From Ypsolopha sequella (taxonomy: Eukaryota; Arthropoda; Insecta; Lepidoptera; Ypsolophidae): DNA of 64,000 nucleotides. The DNA lies in assembly GCA_934047225.1 (NCBI GenBank), contig OW203989.1:11135977-11199976 (forward strand), given 5' to 3'. The position numbers and the translations under genes are program-made. A model generated the notes under the pieces. The model saw only the letters and a list, made by a program, of their open reading frames with translations, searched no databases and was not told the DNA's origin. Position 1 is the stretch's first letter. The number at the start of each line of letters is the position of its first letter. This document shows positions 53,660 through 64,000 of the stretch, in pieces.

Positions 53660-54030
53660 CATGTCGATTAGAGGTAGAGCTGATGCCTGGCTCGACTGTG
53701 GAGATACCACCATCTTGCTTGGAGACCCCCTCGAAGTAATTCGGGGGAGAGTAAGAGGACAGATCACAGGCAAAAAAATCAGGAGGCCCACCATGTCTGG
53801 GACTGATGGATGGAGGTATATCCATCCCTAATAGCCAGGCCTTATATGGAACAGACTGGTGACGGGCAGCGGCGTCACTGGTGCGAGGGTTCCGGCACCG
53901 TGCTCACCAACCCGCCTGCCCAGCGTGTGTGAGTATGGCCAATTCTTCCAGGATGACCGCCGGGAGTGGCAAAGTCCTGGAAAGGCTTATGTCCAGCAGT
54001 GGACGAACTAGGCTGATGGATGGATAATGT
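53660..54030 (+). pseudogene. LINE 3' end relic
   Basis: Ends GGCTTATGTCCAGCAGTGGA and CGAACTAGGCTGATGGATGG, a very common lepidopteran LINE tail. An inverted copy at 57865-58210 pairs with it over about 340 bp (TCACAGGCAAAAAAATCAGG, GGTTCCGGCACCG). Both are intronic in gene 2. Confidence 0.7.
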
Positions 54031-54269
54031 CGATTTTGGAAATTGAAACACTGCATAGGCATACCTTGATCCATAATCTAACGTGCCATCGCCGGCGTTT
54101 TTACATATTTATTATTTTATAGCTGTAGCACTTTATGCCTAACTATATAAACATGAAAAAAAAATGTATTTTGCATCAAATAAGGGATAAAATGCAGAAC
54201 TAATCACATAAGCAGATGTGATTTATAAAAATGAAGAGTGCCATCTGAATGTTTAATTAATTATTTTTA

Positions 54270-54400
54270 TGTATTTATTCTAATTTAATTTATTATAATA
54301 CCCCTTTTTTGTTAGTTATTTATTATCTTTTCTTTCTACCCAAAGGTTGCCTGGGAAATATTGAGTGCTGCCTTTGTACACAGTAAAATGTAATAATTCA
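54270..54400 (+). repeat. 3' UTR fragment of the 10912-12355 LINE family
   Basis: TACCCAAAGGTTGCCTGGGA, GCTGCCTTTGTACACAGTAA match the 3' end of the LINE in gene A. Confidence 0.6.
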
Positions 54401-54620
54401 AATATAAATGTTAGTAAAAATTTAAATTTAAATATCAATATTTTGAAAATAATTTGGAAATTAATTGGATTATTGGCACTACTTGGGAGTTTTGACTGTA
54501 ACAAATCACGGTCACTGATAGTAGTAGAAACAAAATATTTGCAAAAAAACATGGATTTTAGTGATTTTGTGCATTTTACGATTTTCCCGCCAATTTCACA
54601 GTACTAGTCACTGTAAGAGG

Positions 54621-55034
54621 GGGCACTGAGAGCTACCAGATATGTTATAGCTACTTATTGTAGCTAAAAATGTATGAGAATCTTATTTTGCATTTTCTGG
54701 GAGTTCTTATACTCTGACATTGGTTGACCCCATAGAGACTTTTTTATGTATTTATTTATTTAAGCTTATTTCTAGGTTAAAGATTTTAACAATAATGTTT
54801 GTTTTATTAGTTTTCTTCTCCTAGATTGTCCTTGACATAAGCCTCTTCCAGGAACCTCCATCTGTCTCTATCCTTTGCCTCTCTAGTCCACATCGAGACT
54901 TATATTCCTTATAATTAAAAGAACCAAATAATTTTTTTTTCTTGTGAAAATTGCTGTTTGTGTTTCTAAAATCTGTGGAACTATATAATTTTAATGTAGC
55001 TATAATGTATCTGGTGGCTGCCCTTAGTGCCCCT
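54621..55034. mobile_element. MITE family I with a LINE inserted
   Basis: Left end GGGGGCACTGAGAGCTACCA, right end GGTGGCTGCCCTTAGTGCCC; GTTATAGCTAC and GTAGCTATAA inside the arms. Interrupted at 54743-54893 by a LINE end. Confidence 0.7.
54743..54893 (-). pseudogene. 5'-truncated LINE end, nested
   Basis: Minus strand encodes WTREAKDRDRWRFLEEAYVK and DNLGEEN, then a stop and an AAATAAATAAATA tail. Flanked by GAGACTT on both sides (target duplication). Confidence 0.7.
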
Positions 55035-55316
55035 ATATATTATAAAATATTATTAGGAGTATGATAAACCAAAGTTGAAATGAAATGAAATGAAAGTTGA
55101 AGTTTATGAGTTGAAAAACCAAACACTGTGAGTCCCATACTCCTAATAATGATTTTAATATTAATGTTTTGTTTGACCTTTAGAATTATTTTATAATATT
55201 TTACAATCCTGCAAGATAGTGGCTAAAGAAATTCTACGGGTTAATAAAATCCACAGCTATGATTTAACAAACTATTCAGCTTCTTGTAATTAGACTCAGT
55301 TCTCCTGTTTTTCTAG

Positions 55317-55456
55317 AATACAATCCGGATGACAATGACACTCACGGTGGCCCTGCGCCATTCAGTGAAGACTCTTTCAACATTCCATCACCAACATACT
55401 CCGACAACTGTGTGATTTGGAATTGTTCTAACTGCTTGACGGATTTCTGTAACTTG
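55317..55456 (+). CDS. ZAD zinc-finger gene 2, exon 4 (acidic linker)
   Basis: Acceptor TTTTTCTAG, donor TTG|GTAAGA, 140 nt; enters in phase 1, leaves in phase 0. Encodes EYNPDDNDTHGGPAPFSEDS, FNIPSPTYSDN and a segment with CVIWNCSNCLTDFC. It is the single-copy counterpart of the quadrupled exon 4 of gene 1 (shared FSED, IPSP). Confidence 0.8.
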
Positions 55457-55574
55457 GTAAGATTTAGACTTCATACGCACCACTCCTATTAAAAAAAGGC
55501 TACCTTTTAATTTATTTTGTTGTGAAAAATATTAAAAAATTTTCACTGAAAAATTTGATTTGTATACATTTATG

Positions 55575-55745
55575 GCCAGTAGTAAATGTTTAAAAGGATG
55601 TATGCTGACCAAATTGGCGACATACTAAAGAAGGGCAATGTCAAAAGTACTATGAATAGACTGATGCATGTGGAAGAGATGTGTCAGGATCGTATGAAAA
55701 TCTGTGGTCTCTGTCTACCCCTCTGGGAGACAGGCGTGAGTATGT
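55575..55745 (+). pseudogene. LINE ORF C-terminal fragment in intron 4
   Basis: MYADQIGDILKKGNVKSTMN and RLMHVEEMCQDRMKICGLCL resemble the LINE tail at 48770-49080; a frameshift follows. Confidence 0.65.
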
Positions 55746-55773
55746 ATGTAAGTATTCAAGTAAAGGTTTTAAA

Positions 55774-56256
55774 ATTAAAACCAGATTAAAATCACACATC
55801 ATTATAAATCAAAACTATACAGTCATTGATGTATACAGTACAATTTTATCTCATGGTAGCTTGGTTGTAGTAGTGCAGACTATTATAATGGGTCACTTAT
55901 ACCACACCCCGGACACTCCGTACATTCCCGCCAATTAAAACCAGATTAAAATCACACATCATTATAAATCAAAACTATACAGTCATTGATGTATACAGTA
56001 CAATTTTATCTCATGGTAGCTTGGTTGTAGTAGTGCAGACTATTATAATGGGTCACTTATACCACACCCCGGACACTCCGTACATTCCCGCCAATTAAAA
56101 CCAGATTAAAATCACACATCATTATAAATCAAAACTATACAGTCATTGATGTATACAGTACAATTTTATCTCATGGTAGCTTGGTTGTAGTAGTGAAGAC
56201 TATTATAATGGGTCACTTATACCACACCCCGGACACTCCGTACACTCCCGCCAATT
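55774..56256. repeat. 160-bp tandem repeat, 3 copies
   Basis: Units begin ATTAAAACCAGATTAAAATC at 55774, 55934 and 56094 and end GTACATTCCCGCCA; copies differ at only a few positions (for example GTGCAG versus GTGAAG). In intron 4 of gene 2. Confidence 0.9.
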
Positions 56257-56490
56257 TAATTACCAACAACTCTCACGTGTGTAATTAGCTTGCCCATATA
56301 TGCTTGTGCACACACACATGTGCAGTGAACAAGCGATACTTAGTACTGCATGCACACGATCGTGCACCTGATTTGCGGGCGACACGATAAACTCGCGAGG
56401 GGAGGTGAGTGTCGCTTCTTTACGGAGTAATAATATATATTATTTGCTTGTATGTTGATGAATGAACTTCAGCAACGTATATGGAGTCCC

Positions 56491-57065
56491 ACGTCTGAAT
56501 GGGCCAGATTGAATGGGGCGCGACATATTCGGACGTAAACTGAAATCGACTACGTTCGAATGGGCCGGTCGTAAAAATTCTAAACGGTACTGTCACTTAC
56601 AGAATACATGAACATTTGGCAATATAATTTTTTATCATTAAATCAGTAAGATTTACTCCACACTAATTATATATTTACTTGGTTGAAATCAAATACGTAC
56701 AGAAACAGATCATCATAACCTGGCTTGCACGATCTCAGGTAGCTAGTTTGACAATGATCCTTAATTGTCAACCAATCACAAACGAACTGCTTATGTGTGA
56801 CGTCAGAGAACTAGCGAAAAGCATTTTTTTTTTGCGGTCTATTCACTGTAGTTTTTGCAACAGTCGTGCGTTGTGTTTGTGAATTAAATGGGATAAAACA
56901 CTTAGCGGTAAGTACTTATAAATAGTTATAATTCCCTTGCGGTGTGACTACACATTTGTAGGTGACTGTACTTAATTATTTAAATTTTTATGACCGCCCC
57001 ATTTAGTCGATTTCAGTTTACGTCCAAATGTGCCGCGCCCCATTCAATCTGGCCCATTCAGACGT
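56491..57065. mobile_element. 575-bp element with ~90-bp terminal inverted repeats
   Basis: Starts ACGTCTGAATGGGCCAGATT and ends with its reverse complement. The arms share GAATGGGGCGCG and ACGTAAACTGAAATCGACTA. A TGACGTCA motif lies inside at 56798-56805. No transposase. Confidence 0.8.
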
Positions 57066-57454
57066 AATACCCGTATATGTGCACGATCTGCTACAACCAA
57101 GCCCGACTAAGAAAAACCTAACGTATGTACCTATCTAGGTAGCACAAGTTTAAACCTTTGTGGTTTTTAGCTGCTGTTATTTTTTTTTTGTTAAGTATAT
57201 CTTTGTGTAAATGGTAAATAAGCCATTCACCTGTTTTTAAGATATTGTGATTTTATTTTTATTAAATCTAAAAATCGAATAAATTTTGGTATAAAAATGG
57301 AAGTGTAAATAAAAAAAGCAAAGCCGTTTAATTTTTGGTACTTCCTAGGAATTTTCCATATTTTTTTAGACTGAATATAAAACAGTTTATTTTGGAAGCA
57401 ACTCACAGAATTCTAAGAATATACCCGAGGCTCAAATTGTTTTATTCCTTTCAG

Positions 57455-57603
57455 GCAACATACAACAAACACGTGCCGAAATGTAAAGTCAAATATATAA
57501 AAGAAGAAAAGCCGCAACCACCCGAGGAGATACCAAAATCTAAGTTTCTGTGTGAGACATGTGGAAAAACTGCTACATCCAAAGCGAGTCTGCTTATACA
57601 CAT
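57455..57603 (+). CDS. ZAD zinc-finger gene 2, exon 5 (finger 1)
   Basis: Acceptor TTCCTTTCAG, donor CACAT|GTAAGT, phase 2, 149 nt. ATYNKHVPKCKVKYIKEEKP linker and finger 1 CETCGKTATSKASLLIHM, completed by STH in exon 6. Confidence 0.85.
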
Positions 57604-57864
57604 GTAAGTATATTTTATTTATATTTGTCATGTAACTCTTATATTTTTATTTACTAGCCAATTTATTCTAGTTTAAAATGTTTAACAAATTTTTACACCA
57701 AAAACATTCTAAATACTTAGTACTATTAATAAGTACAAAAATAACAATAATAATTATACAAAAAATAATAGTAAAGAAATTACTGAGTCGGGGAACTGGA
57801 ACTGGAACCAGGGGGGAACTCTTATATGCTTACTTCTAATTTATGTAATATCTTGAAAAAACTG

Positions 57865-58210
57865 TCCATCCATCAGCCTAGTTCGTCCACTGCTGGACAT
57901 AAGCCTTTCCACGACTTTGCCACTCCCGGAGGTCATCCTAGAAGAATTGCCCATACTCACACACGCTGGGCGGGCGGGTTGGTGTGCGCGGTGCCGGAAC
58001 CCTCGCACCAGTGACGCCCTGCTCGTCACCAGTCTGTTCCATATTAGGGATGGATATACCGCCATCCACCGGTCCCAGGCATGGTGGGCCTCCTGGTTTT
58101 TTGCCTGTGAGCTGTCCTCTTACTCTCCCCCGAATTACTTCGACGGGGGTCTCCAAGTAAGATGGTGGTACCTCCACAGTCGAGCCCGGCATCAGCTCTA
58201 CCACCTGTAG
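57865..58210 (-). pseudogene. LINE 3' end relic, inverted copy
   Basis: Reverse of 53660-54030: CAGCCTAGTTCGTCCACTGC and TGGACATAAGCCTTTCC on the + strand. It can pair with that copy in the pre-mRNA of gene 2. Confidence 0.7.
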
Positions 58211-58702
58211 AAAAAACTGTAGTATTGATAAATTTTCTTTTGGGCATCTGTTTCTGTAGCAGCGAATAGTTTAAGCACCGTTCATTTGGAAAAAGATGAA
58301 GTTTGAAGTTAGCTGTGGATCACGAAGAGAAAGAACCGAACAAAGTTCAGTAAAGGTTTTGTATTGAAGTTAAAAGTATAAGTACAAAGTTCAGTTTGGC
58401 GCCTCTTTCTCGAAGTTGTGTCAGTATCGACTATCGACCATGTTCTGTGGTATCGACAGTTAGAATAGTAAGTTGCAACGCGAAAAAAACAATGTGCGGT
58501 TGTGAAACTTTGTTGAAAGTATAAAACGAATGAAAAAAAAATAGGGTTTCATTTATATACATACGTACAGTTGGAGTCAGTGCAGAGGCGTGCGTGTCAC
58601 CTGCGCAGTAATTTCAATTGCAAAGGCGGACTTATCACTTAAAGCAATTTCTTTCAGCCAACCTTTGGGAGGTGAAAAAAATTTATTTACGAGACGTAGA
58701 AG

Positions 58703-58862
58703 TGGGCTTGAACACTCACGTGTGATTGTAGTTGACTATATCCCAATCGTTTCGCTTCTTCGTTTTAAGAACGACACTCGCCTTGATAATGCCGAAATTG
58801 TATCGATGAAACGGTTGGCATATAGTCAACATTGATCGCACGTGAGTGTTCAAGCCGTATGT
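58703..58862. mobile_element. MITE family K, copy 3
   Basis: GGCTTGAACACTCACGTGTG at the left and CACGTGAGTGTTCAAGCCGT at the right; internal deletion relative to copy 1. Confidence 0.75.
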
Positions 58863-59028
58863 AAACTTTTAATTATATTATAACAAATATTAAATTTAAA
58901 TAAATGACAACAAACTCAATTGTGTCTATAATATAATAACTAAATGATTATGTACTTTTATGGGTACTCACCTAACTATTCATTAGTATCATTATTAGAG
59001 AGCCCGAACATTCGTTTCTGTTTTTCAG

Positions 59029-59230
59029 GAGCACCCACGAAAACATCTTCCCTTACAAGTGCGATGTCTGTCCATACCAAGGTCGCACCATAGACCTGTT
59101 GAAAGTGCACAAGAGATCGCATCTAGCCGACAAGCCGTTCAAATGTACGCAGTGCCCCAAAGCTACCACTACTGCGAGCAATCTAGCCAAGCACATGCGC
59201 CATGTCCATAGTACTACTAGACCATTCAAG
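59029..59230 (+). CDS. ZAD zinc-finger gene 2, exon 6 (fingers 2 and 3)
   Basis: 202 nt between GTTTTTCAG and AAG|GTAAAT. Finger 2 CDVCPYQGRTIDLLKVHKRS-H, linker LADKPFK, finger 3 CTQCPKATTTASNLAKHMRH-VH, ending RPFK. Same length as exon 6 of gene 1. Confidence 0.88.
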
Positions 59231-59822
59231 GTAAATTGATTGCACTTGGTATACAGTAGAGCCACTGAGTGATGGCGCCTATGACGTTTAAATGCCTACA
59301 AAGTATCGTAATTATTTATAAGCAATAGTGAATTAAAAAATATAATACTTCATTGTTGATAGTGATGTACTACTTGTTTCGGTAATTATTTTTCGATTTG
59401 AATGTTGCTTTATTGTGCAATAGAATTCGTATAGAAACAACGATTTTTATTAAAAAGTTTCTCATTTTTTATAGGTCGTGTTTGAGGTCGCCAAGTTACG
59501 CAACAATATTTAATTAAAAACAAAATAATGACGAAGTTAAACTAAACGAAAATAAATGATAGTAAAATACTTTTTTCGATTTAGATATTTAAACATCTCT
59601 TGGGGGCCCCGGGGCACTACACCGCATAGCCCTCCGATAGCTACGCCACTGGTTTTGGCACATTTTCCTTTTGTATCATTATGTTGAATGACGTGTCTAA
59701 TGTTGAGGAAACTCACACTTGATTTTTAGTTTTAACCGAAATTTTGAAATGTACCTCATCACGTGCCATCACTCAGTGGTCCTACTTTAGCCGATCGTCT
59801 TCCGCCCTTTTGCGCTTCTTTG
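59231..59822. other. intron 6 of gene 2, nothing recognised
   Basis: AT-rich intronic sequence. Confidence 0.4.
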
Positions 59823-60096
59823 CCAAGCCCGGATCCAGGGGGGGGGGGGGGGTCATGACCCCCCCTGGGCCTAGGTCACCTCTTTTTTAACATACAGTCA
59901 CAGAATATGTAGACGATAATAGGCAATTAAAGTTTAAACATAAAAAAATAGTTTGCACTTTAGGACACGGGCGTGCAGGGTCTAGAGTAGCACCAGCCGT
60001 TCTGGGGATAAGCCGAAATTAATATTTTATTATTATACGTTTCTTGGACCCTGTGTGTGACCCCCCCCCTAGCTCACAGGCTGGATCCGCCCTTGT
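59823..60096. mobile_element. hAT-type MITE (GGATCCAG termini), fuller copy
   Basis: Left CCGGATCCAGGGGGGGG, right CAGGCTGGATCCGCCCTTG. Contains G and C runs next to the ends. Related to 14817-14968. Confidence 0.6.
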
Positions 60097-61196
60097 TATT
60101 TGCATAGACAGACACTTAACGCAATCAAGATCTGTTGAAAAATCGTCTCCGCGTGATGAAATATCGCTTTCGCGTGACATTATTTATAAAATTTTTCAAA
60201 TAACAAAAATGCGAAGAGTTAAAAAATTCCAAGTGCGTCTTACGGTATTGCCGCTAGGGAACCAATCAGCAGCGAGAACGAGAAAAGGCGTGGCTTAATT
60301 TCTTAAGCTTGTGATTGGTTCTCTAGCAGTGTTATAATAAATTTGACCAACCAACCACAGCGCAGAGTTTTTTTGTTATTGCCTTATGGAAGTAAATAAA
60401 ATATACTCTAAGCATCCAATCACGTATTTCGGTTTTCATTTTTATTTTAGTTCATTTTGATTAAGTTGAAATTTAATACAAAATAATAGAATCACCGGTC
60501 TCTCTCAAACTTATGATTGTTTTCTTTTTTTTTTTGAATAAAATGTATTTAATTTTGATCAAGGTAACATGTATTAAGGGTGCATATAAGGTCAGATTGA
60601 GCACCTTATTTTGTATCAATCAGAACTGAACTCTATGACGTTCCCTTTTAGTTTAAAATAGCGCGCTCTAAACCGTATTACGACCACCAAGAAACACGCG
60701 CTCACGAAAAACTGCCTTTTTATTTAATAACTCGGCTTTTACAAGAAAATTATTAAAATATTCCAAACTGTTTAGACGGGGTTATTGCTCGCTTATATTT
60801 AATACAAATTTCAAGGTTGTATAATTTAAGACAGACCTTTTAACACTCGAAAAACATGAAATTCAAAGGTAACATCGTAATTTTTTTTTTAATCGAACAT
60901 ACCTAATGCTTTTGCGTTTTTTCTAAAAATGTTTAGATTAGCCCTATAGCCTGCCATCTATATTATGTTTATTAAACCGATTGACCAAGTTACACAATGT
61001 GAAATGGTCATTTGAAGTTGTGCATCTGACCTGATACGGACCCTTAAATAGTGTGGATTTTATAGTAAATGATCATGCACAACAACTATAAGCACGCTTT
61101 TGTGTCAACGTGAAATCAGCCTTAAAACAGATAATTAAAGATTATATTGGCGTAGTGTCGCATTGCTACCAAAGGAGCGTGCCGGCCGGCACCAGC
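60097..61196. other. intron 6 of gene 2, no element recognised
   Basis: 60225-60340 has two inverted AACCAATCA / TGATTGGTT motifs; otherwise AT-rich without supported features. Confidence 0.35.
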
Positions 61197-61357
61197 GGGT
61201 CTACCGCGTAATTCTCATTTTCATCAACATCAACTTGAGATTGAAATTTGACGTGCGTGCGACGACGCCCGCCTAACATGCCATCTCTTTTGCACGCGTT
61301 GAATTTCACATGCATTTGCTTGAAGTTGATACAAATGAGAATTACGCGGTAGAGCCC
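61197..61357. mobile_element. small foldback MITE
   Basis: CGGGTCTACCGCGTAATTCT and TCTCATTTTCATCAAC pair with GTTGATACAAATGAGA and AGAATTACGCGGTAGAGCCC. The centre holds ATGCCATCTCTTTTGCACGC. Confidence 0.7.
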
Positions 61358-61835
61358 CTGTTTTGATTCGTTTAAAAACACGCCGACAATCATTGCGAAC
61401 TCGGCTGTATTAGAACAATATAAAGTTCAAATTCAAATTGCAAGGGACGCGCGTGACATAAAATTTTCAAAGTACACGTGCCGCGATATGTGTTTTATCG
61501 CTACATCCATAGATTTAGGATATACTGGGACACAGTAGTTTTTCGAAATAAGCCTTGACGCAATAGTTTAAGTATTCGAGTAAACATGTAAATATCAAGT
61601 AAATGAGCTTTTCTTTTGATATAAAGGTAAGATTGGTTATTAGCTACCACAATTATTGCGACTTTCACCGGGGTCATGGTTCCCGACGTCATTTAAAGTT
61701 GCACCATTTGCACCTGAATTTCCGTTCACTGGTGAAAATATAACTGTAAGTATTCTATTTTGACCGCACTCGGTCACACTCGGGCGCTACATGGGCTAGA
61801 GCCACCTATGCGTAATGCCATAAATCACTTTCACT

Positions 61836-62269
61836 ATAGTAGTTTATGCTACAAGGGCGAAAAGGAACAAATTACGAGGACGATTTAAAACACGAGCGTA
61901 GCGAGTGTTTTAAACGTAACCGAGTAATTTATTGCTCTTACGCCCGTGTATCATACTACGTTTTTCAATGCATAGTGTGAGGAAATAAAACAAATATAAT
62001 CAAAGAAAACAATTTAATTATTAAAGTTGAAAGTTACATTGTTACAATTTTGCAAGTAATGAATGGCTCAAAAGGACTGTATCCAGAGCCGTTAAACAGT
62101 GGAAAAAAAATGTATAACATTTATGGTACACGGGAAAGGTTGCAGGTTAGCCAACTTCTCGTAAATAAATTAAAAAAATAATAATAACAAAGCCCTAGGG
62201 CAAAATAATCGACTTTCTGTTCGGTTTTGATCCATAAAAGCGGGTCTTTACGAGCACTTGCATTGAAAA
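61836..62269 (-). mobile_element. non-autonomous repeat P, copy 2 (inverted)
   Basis: Reverse-complement copy of 21297-21685. Its end lies only 60 bp upstream of exon 7 of gene 2. Confidence 0.75.
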
Positions 62270-62329
62270 ATACTTTATTGTATGAAGTGGGTCATCTAGG
62301 TTCTTATAGATTGTTCACAATTTCCCCAG

Positions 62330-62448
62330 TGCACGTACTGCGAGAAGATGTTCTCGTATCAGCACGACATGAAGCGACACGTAAAGGACATCCACCTGCG
62401 GCAGGGCACCGTCGAGTGCGACATCTGCTACAAGAAGTTCAACACCAA
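62330..62448 (+). CDS. ZAD zinc-finger gene 2, exon 7 (finger 4, start of 5)
   Basis: Acceptor CAATTTCCCCAG, donor AA|GTCAGT in phase 2, as in gene 1. Finger 4 CTYCEKMFSYQHDMKRHVKD-IH and the start of finger 5 CDICYKKFNTK. 36 of 39 codons end in G or C, unlike the other exons of either gene. The remaining half of finger 5 is not found up to 63990; an acceptor-like TATTTCAG at 63986-63993 could begin exon 8. Confidence 0.82.
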
Positions 62449-63129
62449 GTCAGTCCGCCTACCTCGCTTACAGTTCGTTTACTCAAATAGTTTACAGTTA
62501 ATTCGCTCCCACGCTATCTTTCTAACTTTAGCACAAAAACAATTCTATGTAAATTTAAAACCATACAATAAATTTAACTAAAGATGACCTAAACTCAAAA
62601 ATGTCACAAAATAAAATAATTATAATAAACTTTCTTTCTAACTTGTATGTGAAATTAATAAATACATTGTTTAATCATTTAGAAATTTTAGAACCTTAAC
62701 CCTCTTATCTTACTGCCAAAAAAAATATAATAATAAAAATCTATTGTTATGTTGGATGAATTCGTCCTCTTGCAAGCAAACAGGTTGATGAATTCAAATT
62801 ATTGAAAATAAAAACTACTCAAATAGAAAATAAATTAAACCTACATTGTATTTAAGGGGCTCCACAATGCTAAACATAAGTTTTGTATTGGATTCAGTTC
62901 CGTCAATGTTGATGGTAAAAATTTGAAATAAATATGGCGTGTTTTTTGACTCAAGACAATTATTAATTCAATCTTCAATTTATTATATTACATGTAAAAA
63001 AAAGCATTAATTTCACGAAAAAGGTGATTCAGTTTCCATATTTCAAAATCGATTGAAACGAAACCAACACACGCAGATACTAACTAGAAAAAACTATGTT
63101 TATTACATAAAGAAATTATAGTTATTATA
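62449..63129. other. intron 7 of gene 2, nothing recognised
   Basis: AT-rich; no coding continuation of finger 5 seen. Confidence 0.4.
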
Positions 63130-63288
63130 GCCGATTCTGAAGGCTTTAATTTTAGTTTTAGTGCTGTCAAAACTAAATTTTCTTCATTGCAAAATAGTCC
63201 TTAACTGTTAGGGTTAGAAGTTAAATTACTTTGGAAAATTTTAAGTTTTGACAGCACTAAAACTAAAATTAAAGCCTTCAGAATCGGC
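63130..63288. mobile_element. MITE family H, copy 3
   Basis: Termini GCCGATTCTGAAGGCTTTAA and inverse, arms of about 60 bp, nearly identical to the copy at 38398. Confidence 0.8.
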
Positions 63289-63549
63289 TTTAATGTCCTA
63301 ATAGAGACGTGATTTCTAAATAACTGAAGATTTGCGTGCGCGGCATCAGATTAGAGCAGGATAGACAGTTAAAAAACAAAATCGTTAGAGCAAGACTGAG
63401 TTTTAGCGTTGTGCAGCCCCTTAAATACAATGTCGGTTTAATAATTGCCCTTAAGATTTTAAGCCATCTCAATCCTCGTTACGTACATTGACTACGAATA
63501 AAACAATGCATTTTCAGAATTTCGAACGAAAGATGACATTGCTGACCCA

Positions 63550-63678
63550 GTCTTGCAGCACGGGGGAGGGGGGGGGGCTCCTTTATGTCAGCGTATTAAA
63601 GCGAGCAAAAGTCTTACAGCACGAGTCGGGGGAGGGGGGGGGCGGCTCCTCTATGTCAGCGTATTAAAGCGAGCAAAC
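63550..63678. repeat. two-copy tandem repeat, ~61-67 bp, G-rich
   Basis: Units start GTCTTGCAGCACG (63550) and GTCTTACAGCACG (63611), each with GGGGGAGGGGGGG and TATGTCAGCGTATTAAAGCG. Confidence 0.75.
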
Positions 63679-63928
63679 TATTTGAGCAAACGAACTATAG
63701 TTATTGTTACCAACTTCAAAGGGACCTAGAGAGTAAATTTAAAATACATACCCTTATGTTCAGTGCCGCCATCTTACTTTTTCGGATGGACGAAATTGGA
63801 ACCTAAGCCTTATACAAATATGTTAAGAATCGGCACCCCTACATTAAATCGGGCAAAACAGGGTTTGGCTTTCAATTCAGACTTTAGTAAAAATATTTTT
63901 TTAAACAAAATTAAATACCATGAGCTTA

Positions 63929-63948
63929 TATATATATATATATATATA
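63929..63948. repeat. AT microsatellite
   Basis: About ten TA units. Confidence 0.8.
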
Positions 63949-64000
63949 ATAGAAATATTAAAATAATAACGACAATAACAAAAAATATTTCAGAACCATA

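Noticed and set aside
56679..56882. 67-aa frame inside the 56491-57065 element
   Set aside because: No transposase motif; the element has no other coding capacity.
1..64000. CRISPR arrays, tRNA or rRNA genes
   Set aside because: No regularly spaced short repeats with unique spacers, and no tRNA cloverleaf or rRNA segment recognised by eye; tandem repeats found are contiguous. A tRNA scan was not possible here.

Overview
The window looks like AT-rich nuclear DNA of a moth or butterfly. The support is short exons with GT/AG introns, several repeat types common in Lepidoptera (a Helitron 3' end closing on CTAG, the AACCGGCCAAGTGCGAGTC repeat, AACCGACTTCAAAAAGGAGG, LINE tails), and dense nested MITEs. 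There is no bacterial-style gene order, CRISPR array or rRNA. Species assignment is inference from sequence character only.

Left part (1-34.9 kb): transposon debris surrounds three near-identical catalase-like genes on the + strand. Each has a single uninterrupted 1554-nt coding exon (9340-10893, 22176-23729, 26812-28365). Two are preceded about 4 kb upstream by a TATA box and a small exon encoding a signal peptide (5205-5339, 18218-18349) that joins in phase. The third has no leader exon in front of it. All three keep the proximal haem tyrosine but replace the catalytic distal histidine with phenylalanine, so they look like secreted catalase pseudoenzymes. The first copy has a LINE inserted in its 3' UTR with an ATGTTT target duplication.

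Middle and right part (35-64 kb): two tandem paralogous ZAD-C2H2 zinc-finger genes lie on the + strand. The first (35049-46681, 8 exons, 385 aa by my splice model) is complete; the second (52932 onward) runs off the right end. Intron phases match exon for exon. Exon 4 of the first gene is present four times in tandem (142-bp units), and the copies can only be used one at a time without breaking the frame. Between the two genes, on the minus strand, is a complete 3-exon gene (51464-47837, 188 aa) for a coiled-coil protein whose C-terminus resembles SYCP3/Cor1, a meiotic chromosome-axis protein.

The rest is transposons: solo LTRs with GTAC target duplications, a TTAA-flanked piggyBac-type MITE, hAT and Tc1/mariner-type MITEs nested in each other, a 4-kb nested inverted-repeat element inside a zinc-finger gene intron, LINE remnants, a mariner relic and four tandem-repeat blocks. 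Coordinates of exons come from reading splice sites and phases by eye; no transcript evidence was available.
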